Shown in pieces: positions 6,812 to 10,196 of a stretch of DNA of 10,196 bases. Position 1 is the stretch's first letter. The number at the start of each line of letters is the position of its first letter. Below the pieces are notes generated by a model that saw only the letters and a program-made list of their open reading frames with translations, did no database searches and had not been told where the DNA came from. A program made the translations under genes and the position numbers. The DNA comes from Gammaproteobacteria bacterium UBA2168 (lineage in GTDB: Bacteria; Pseudomonadota; Gammaproteobacteria; Pseudomonadales; Azotimanducaceae), in assembly GCA_002327525.1 (NCBI GenBank), contig DCWG01000132.1, forward strand, positions 1 to 10,196, given 5' to 3'.

Positions 6812-7169
6812 CTAGAGAAGGCTTTGTGCGTGCCTTCCCCCCAACCACTTATGCGACTGTCCGATTTTCAGGGACCACTTCTCATTACCACTAATATCCT
6901 GCATCGTGGTGATACCCTGCACACTTAACCCAATCGGGTGCCACACCGTCTGCAGAGATTCCCCCGTCAGCGGATCCACCATTTCTGCCAGGACCCGGGA
7001 ATTCGTTGTCTGCATCAGCAATGCCGCGACTTCCTGGGAGCCGTTGGGATTTGATCGAACTCATCTCCCGGCGACACTGATCTTCACTGAGGTTCAAGCA
7101 CGTGAGGTATTTTCGATCCCTGCAAAGGGAATCCGACACATCGTCGAAGTAGTTCTTTGCTAAGTGCAA
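6812..7169 (-). pseudogene. Frame-disrupted remnant of an unrecognised small ORF
   Basis: Two - strand frames join into one plausible protein. The upstream frame (TTG at 7169) reads SLCRDRKYLTCLNLSEDQCRREM, with regularly spaced cysteines. From about 7050 a neighbouring frame, open from 7060 to 6812, continues with NGSQEVAALLMQTTNSRVLA and ends in GNEKWSLKIGQSHKWLGGRH. A small indel near 7044-7056 (in AAATCCCAACGG on the - strand) would connect them. The upstream frame has no ATG and no ribosome site, which also argues for decay. The cysteine pattern and the W-x-x-KIG ending vaguely recall small cysteine-containing envelope proteins of gammaproteobacteria, but I do not recognise the family. 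It could equally be two chance ORFs. Confidence 0.35.
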
Positions 7170-7261
7170 AGCGGTATTTTCACTGGCCCTTCAGGCCGTC
7201 AACAGCACATCTGTAGTGTATCCTTCCCCTGGCGCCGAAAGGGCGGCGCTGCTCAGAAAGA
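7170..7261. other. Leader region before the transferase gene
   Basis: This stretch before the Wzy_C-type gene has no promoter I can call with confidence. It holds a 9-bp direct repeat, AGTGTATCC, at 7215-7223, with its second copy at 7261-7269 on the edge of the reading frame. A possible hairpin forms around GCGCC-GAAAG-GGCGGCGC (7232-7249), close to the translation start. Confidence 0.3.
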
Positions 7262-9214
7262 GTGTATCCAGCGTCAAGGGAGGTGATTGTCATTCCATCA
7301 GGTCCGTTTTCTGGCGCGCAGAGCCGGCGCGACGTTCGAGACATATCCACCGCCGTCCTGCTTCTAGTCAGTCTCGTGCTGGCAACTTTCTTCTACGGCC
7401 TTGGTGTCAACCTCGAAGTGCTCTGGATTGGTGTGCTGGCGCTTCTGCTGGCGGCGCTCGTTTCGAAGCCTGACGATCTCTTCCGGGGCTGGATGGCTGG
7501 CTCGATCTGGGGCTGGGGCTTGCCGTTGCTGGTTCTCGTCTGGTTGGTCATCGGCTATCAGTTCACCCTGAGTCCCGATTCGAGCTATCCGGTGACCTGG
7601 GTGTTGGCCGCCGGGCCGATGGCCTTTCTCATCGCGAGGGGCAACAGGGCCAGCGGCTGGATAGTGATGGGAATGCGAATCTGGGTCGCGATGCTCGCGG
7701 GCGTGTCGGCGGCGCGCTTTTTCTGGCTGGGGGAGCGAGCATACGCGCCGTTCAATGACCCGAATATTTACGCGACGCTGCTATATGTGGTTCTCATCCC
7801 TTGCATGTTCGAATACCTGTCCATTGCATGGAGATTGCGTGAAGGACGCGGTCAGTGGCTGCGGCTGTGTTTTGTCGGCGTCGTCACGCTGGCTCTTTTT
7901 GCCACACTGTCGCGTTCAGGGGCGGCGATTGTGTTGGGTGCGCTGACAATCTTCATGGGTGTCGCGCTGCTGAAGAGACTGGCGCTGCTGCCCTGGGTGG
8001 TGCTCGCATCAACGGCGTTGCTGGGATTCGCGCTGGTATGGCTTGCATCGGGAGAGGCCGGTTCGGCTGCTGCCGGAGAGACACTCGCGAGTGGCATTGG
8101 CGCACGTACGGCTCTCATTGGCAGTGCGCTGGCCATGTTCGGTGAGCGGCCACTCGTGGGCGTGGGTGTATTCGTGTTCCCGTTGTTGTATCCGAGTAGA
8201 CGGTTCCTGAGCGAGCAGTCGAGTAACGGTATGTTCGTGCACAACGACTACGTGCAGTTTTTGGCGGAAGGGGGAGTACTGCTGGCCGGTTGCCTCGTGG
8301 CGTTTCTGGTGGTGACCATCGTCTGTTCGCTGCGCGCAGTGGTTTCGCCGACCAACGGCGAGCGATTTTTGCGGCTTGGCTACCTCACGGCGCTTGGTGC
8401 GGTGTTGTGTCACGCGATGGTGAATTATCTGTTCTACGCGTTTGCGTTGTGCGTGGCGGTGGGCTTGACGGCCGCATTGGCCTGGCCGGTAGCTGCTGAA
8501 CGGGAACAGGGATCCACGCACGTTCGCATTGGTATGAATACCCTGTTGGCGCTCGCGTTCCTGGCCTGGGGCTACCTCGGCGTCGATGTGTACATCAACG
8601 GCGTGTACCAGGGATCCGGGCGTCTGCCGATGGCGGCGGCCATACGGGGCGATCCGGAACGGTTTCGATCGTTTACCGATTCTGTGCGGGTGCTGAATGC
8701 GCGCCGTGCGTTACCAACACTCGGGGATGCGGTGATTCGCGCCCGTGAGCTGGGTGAGCGGCCGACGGATGCGGCACTCGAACGTACGCTTGATGCTTAT
8801 CGCCAGGCTGTCAGTCGTGACGCATTGAATTCGGCGGTCTACGTCGAGATGTATCGATTCGTCTCCGATCGACCGGAGCTCGCATCGCAGTTACGGGAGG
8901 AGGAGAGCCCGGAGGCATTGCTTTTGAAGAGCGTGGGCCTGAGCCCGGGTTATGTACCTGGAATCGATCTCAGCGTGCGTACCATGCTGGCTGCTGGTGA
9001 CGAAGCACGCGCGCTCGAGTTCCTCGAACAGCGTGTCGTGCCGTGGCTCGAGCTCATCTGGCGCCAGAGTCCGACTGCCTATGAGCGCCTCCTCGAGGAT
9101 ATGGGACAGCTGGTCCGTCGGCATCCCGACTCGGGTCTGGCGTGCGCGCTGGAGCGCGAACGGGAGCGGGTGGAGGGATTGTTTCTCCACCGCAGGAAAG
9201 TCTGGTTTCGCTAG
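7262..9214 (+). CDS. Wzy_C/O-antigen-ligase family membrane protein, probable pilin O-oligosaccharyltransferase
   Basis: A polytopic inner-membrane protein (650 residues from GTG 7262) with about a dozen hydrophobic segments between 31 and 445, then a soluble C-terminal region of about 200 residues. Family marks, numbered from 7262, are FNDPNIYAT (164-172), LSRSG with Arg218, and a large periplasmic loop ending in HNDYVQFLAEGG with His327 and Glu336; this loop His is the conserved catalytic type in WaaL/PglL/TfpO enzymes. CHAMVNYLFY (383-392) lies in a later membrane segment. Such enzymes transfer lipid-linked glycans to lipid A core or to pilins. The pilin locus and the adjacent TfpZ-like gene favour a pilin transferase, but a ligase or polymerase cannot be excluded. 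The start is uncertain: GTG 7262, GTG 7283 or ATT 7292, the last having the best ribosome site (GGAGGTGAT, 7279-7287). Confidence 0.82.
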   Translation: MYPASREVIVIPSGPFSGAQSRRDVRDISTAVLLLVSLVLATFFYGLGVNLEVLWIGVLALLLAALVSKPDDLFRGWMAGSIWGWGLPLLVLVWLVIGYQFTLSPDSSYPVTWVLAAGPMAFLIARGNRASGWIVMGMRIWVAMLAGVSAARFFWLGERAYAPFNDPNIYATLLYVVLIPCMFEYLSIAWRLREGRGQWLRLCFVGVVTLALFATLSRSGAAIVLGALTIFMGVALLKRLALLPWVVLASTALLGFALVWLASGEAGSAAAGETLASGIGARTALIGSALAMFGERPLVGVGVFVFPLLYPSRRFLSEQSSNGMFVHNDYVQFLAEGGVLLAGCLVAFLVVTIVCSLRAVVSPTNGERFLRLGYLTALGAVLCHAMVNYLFYAFALCVAVGLTAALAWPVAAEREQGSTHVRIGMNTLLALAFLAWGYLGVDVYINGVYQGSGRLPMAAAIRGDPERFRSFTDSVRVLNARRALPTLGDAVIRARELGERPTDAALERTLDAYRQAVSRDALNSAVYVEMYRFVSDRPELASQLREEESPEALLLKSVGLSPGYVPGIDLSVRTMLAAGDEARALEFLEQRVVPWLELIWRQSPTAYERLLEDMGQLVRRHPDSGLACALERERERVEGLFLHRRKVWFR

Positions 9215-9247
9215 TGGTCCAGGCACTTACCGCATGCATCACTAGCG
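9209..9247. terminator. Inverted repeat between convergent genes, possible weak bidirectional terminator
   Basis: CGCTAGTG (9209-9216) and CACTAGCG (9240-9247) are perfect 8-bp inverted copies around a 23-bp spacer. They lie between the stops of the transferase gene (TAG 9212-9214) and the tfpZ-like gene (9250-9252). The position suits a shared terminator, but neither strand has a T run and the loop is long. Confidence 0.35.
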
Positions 9248-9249
9248 CG

Positions 9250-9984
9250 CTACGGCGGCCCCGGTACGTCCAGCAGATCCACCATGGCCGTGTCCTTGGA
9301 CATCGCGAGAAAGGCGTACGAATAGCGGGTGCCGAATGGGTAGTATCGGTAGTCGCTCGCCTCTCCGCCGTGCTGGGCGAGCCACACGGGCAGAACCTGC
9401 GTTTCCTGGTCGCGTTCTCTGATCTCATCGAGTGAGTAGGCGTGCTCGTGAAGTTCCGGGTCCCAGCGGTCGAACGGCACATAGTATTCGTGGGCGGTGT
9501 TGAGCGGCCTCTCGGTGAGGAACATCAGCGCGCGGATACCGGCCTCTTCCTGCGGATCCTCGGGCAGGACCACGGTTACCCATTTTGGGTAATCACCAGG
9601 AATGTCCGACAAATCCGGTATCTTGACGCCGGCATTGCGGTAGGTATCGGCGCTGACACTGGAAAAGCGTCCATCGACGTACACCAGCGCAACCGGGCGT
9701 TCACTCTCCACGATGTAGACACCGGCCATCAAACAGGCAGCCTGGAAAAGGGCGATGAGAGTGAGGTCCATCTTTAGGCCCGGTTTGCCCGGTTTGAACA
9801 CGATGAGCGTCAGCAGCGGCCCTAGCACGAGGTCGACGGCCACGATGATGCGAATGCCCTGCCAGCCACCGTCCGAGGCGAAGAAGAAGTCGGGATACCA
9901 GATGTACACCACCAGGTAGGCGAGAAAGGCAAAGATCGCCAGGCTGATCCCCAGGTGGGTCGCGAAGGCTGAATAGCGATTCAT
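9250..9984 (-). CDS. tfpZ: TfpX/TfpZ-family type IV pilin accessory protein
   Basis: A 244-residue inner-membrane protein. Membrane segments appear near 12-30, 44-63 and 74-92, followed by a hydrophilic region of about 150 residues. The signature VDLVLGPLLTLIVFKPGKPG around residues 50-69, then LKMDLTLIALFQ, closely matches the TfpX/TfpZ proteins encoded beside pilA in P. aeruginosa pilin groups III-V. There TfpY and TfpZ modulate pilin amount and surface piliation; the mechanism is thought to be pilin stability or assembly. Here it lies beyond tRNA-Thr, convergent with the Wzy_C-type gene and 47 bp downstream of nadC on the same strand, so read-through from nadC is possible. The ATG at 9984 has only a weak GGAA ribosome site. 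The length agrees with the family. Which subfamily (X or Z) is not certain. Confidence 0.85.
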   Translation of the reverse strand: MNRYSAFATHLGISLAIFAFLAYLVVYIWYPDFFFASDGGWQGIRIIVAVDLVLGPLLTLIVFKPGKPGLKMDLTLIALFQAACLMAGVYIVESERPVALVYVDGRFSSVSADTYRNAGVKIPDLSDIPGDYPKWVTVVLPEDPQEEAGIRALMFLTERPLNTAHEYYVPFDRWDPELHEHAYSLDEIRERDQETQVLPVWLAQHGGEASDYRYYPFGTRYSYAFLAMSKDTAMVDLLDVPGPP

Positions 9985-10031
9985 ACTGCTGTTCCAAGTA
10001 TTCTCTTATCTGATGCAAACCTCGGCGTTGG

Positions 10032-10196
10032 CTAATCCAGGCGCATAGACAGATCCATGGGCTGCACGCACTTCGTCAGATTACCGATCGAGACATAGTT
10101 CACACCCGTGGTTGCGATTTCGGTGACGGAGTTCTCATCTATTCCGCCGGAGGCCTCCAGCGCGATGACGCCCTGTGCCTGATTCACCGCAAGAGA
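10032..10196 (-). CDS. nadC: NadC, nicotinate-nucleotide diphosphorylase (quinolinate phosphoribosyltransferase), C-terminal end only
   Basis: The last 54 codons and the TAG stop (10032-10034) of a gene whose start lies beyond the window. NadC converts quinolinate and PRPP to nicotinate mononucleotide, CO2 and diphosphate in de novo NAD synthesis. The visible part reads VIALEASGGIDENSVTEIA, TTGVNYVSIGNLTK and MDLSMRLD. These are the last beta strands of the barrel and the phosphate-binding turns, and they match the family's LEASGG(I/V)...GVD-(Y/F)-IS-(V/I)-G-LTKS...DLSM(R/K) ending. A Cys replaces the common Ser after LTK, which is minor. nadC next to the pilin/tRNA-Thr locus is the Pseudomonas order. 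The N-terminal domain and most catalytic residues are not visible. Confidence 0.94.
   Translation of the reverse strand, partial: SLAVNQAQGVIALEASGGIDENSVTEIATTGVNYVSIGNLTKCVQPMDLSMRLD

Noticed and set aside
6906..7163. + strand ORF of 85 codons between tRNA-Thr and the transferase
   Set aside because: No ribosome site and no recognisable content; the opposite strand gives a more protein-like, though broken, reading.
6704..7261. Intact integrase or insertion sequence beside the tRNA
   Set aside because: I looked for recombinase motifs, terminal inverted repeats and a duplicated tRNA 3' end and saw none.
7216..7473. + strand ORF starting at the first AGTGTATCC repeat
   Set aside because: It overlaps the transferase gene in another frame and becomes Arg/Ala/Ser-rich out-of-frame sequence.
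9054..9482. - strand ORF spanning the transferase end and the tfpZ-like end
   Set aside because: Shadow of two real genes in other frames, with a composition of Arg, Pro and Thr typical of GC-rich off-frame translation.

Overview
The window is a chromosomal stretch from a moderately GC-rich gammaproteobacterium. The gene order matches the type IV pilus locus known from Pseudomonas and relatives: yacG-coaE-pilD-pilC-pilB on one strand, divergent pilin genes, then tRNA-Thr and nadC. I cannot assign a genus from the sequence alone.

Layout. Bases 1-252 are the 3' end of argJ (arginine biosynthesis) on the + strand. It meets yacG tail to tail with only 4 bp between the stop codons. From 5085 down to 257 on the - strand run pilB (extension ATPase), pilC (platform protein), pilD (prepilin peptidase/N-methyltransferase), coaE (dephospho-CoA kinase) and yacG (zinc protein, DNA gyrase inhibitor). 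The roughly 440-bp gap before the pilins holds a textbook sigma-54 (-24/-12) promoter pointing at a major-type prepilin gene (pilA). A strong intrinsic terminator follows pilA, and then a second, shorter prepilin gene. After it come tRNA-Thr(CGT) and about 560 bp without an intact gene; this gap carries a frame-disrupted ORF remnant on the - strand. Next is a 640-650 residue polytopic protein of the Wzy_C/O-antigen-ligase class on the + strand, a likely pilin O-oligosaccharyltransferase. Convergent to it is a TfpX/TfpZ-type pilin accessory protein, and the 3' end of nadC (NAD biosynthesis) closes the window.

How the genes work together. PilD cleaves and methylates the two prepilins. PilB and PilC power and anchor assembly at the inner membrane. 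The TfpZ-like protein probably assists pilin folding, stability or surface display. The Wzy_C protein probably adds a lipid-carried glycan to a pilin. In Pseudomonas aeruginosa the variable pilin accessory genes (tfpO, tfpW, tfpX/Y/Z) sit between pilB and tRNA-Thr. Here the presumed accessory genes lie on the far side of the tRNA, between it and nadC. The most unusual points are this displaced accessory module, the two tandem pilins with different C-terminal cysteine loops, a possible non-canonical AUU start on the transferase gene, and the decayed segment beside the tRNA. I found no CRISPR array, insertion sequence, rRNA or complete mobile element.
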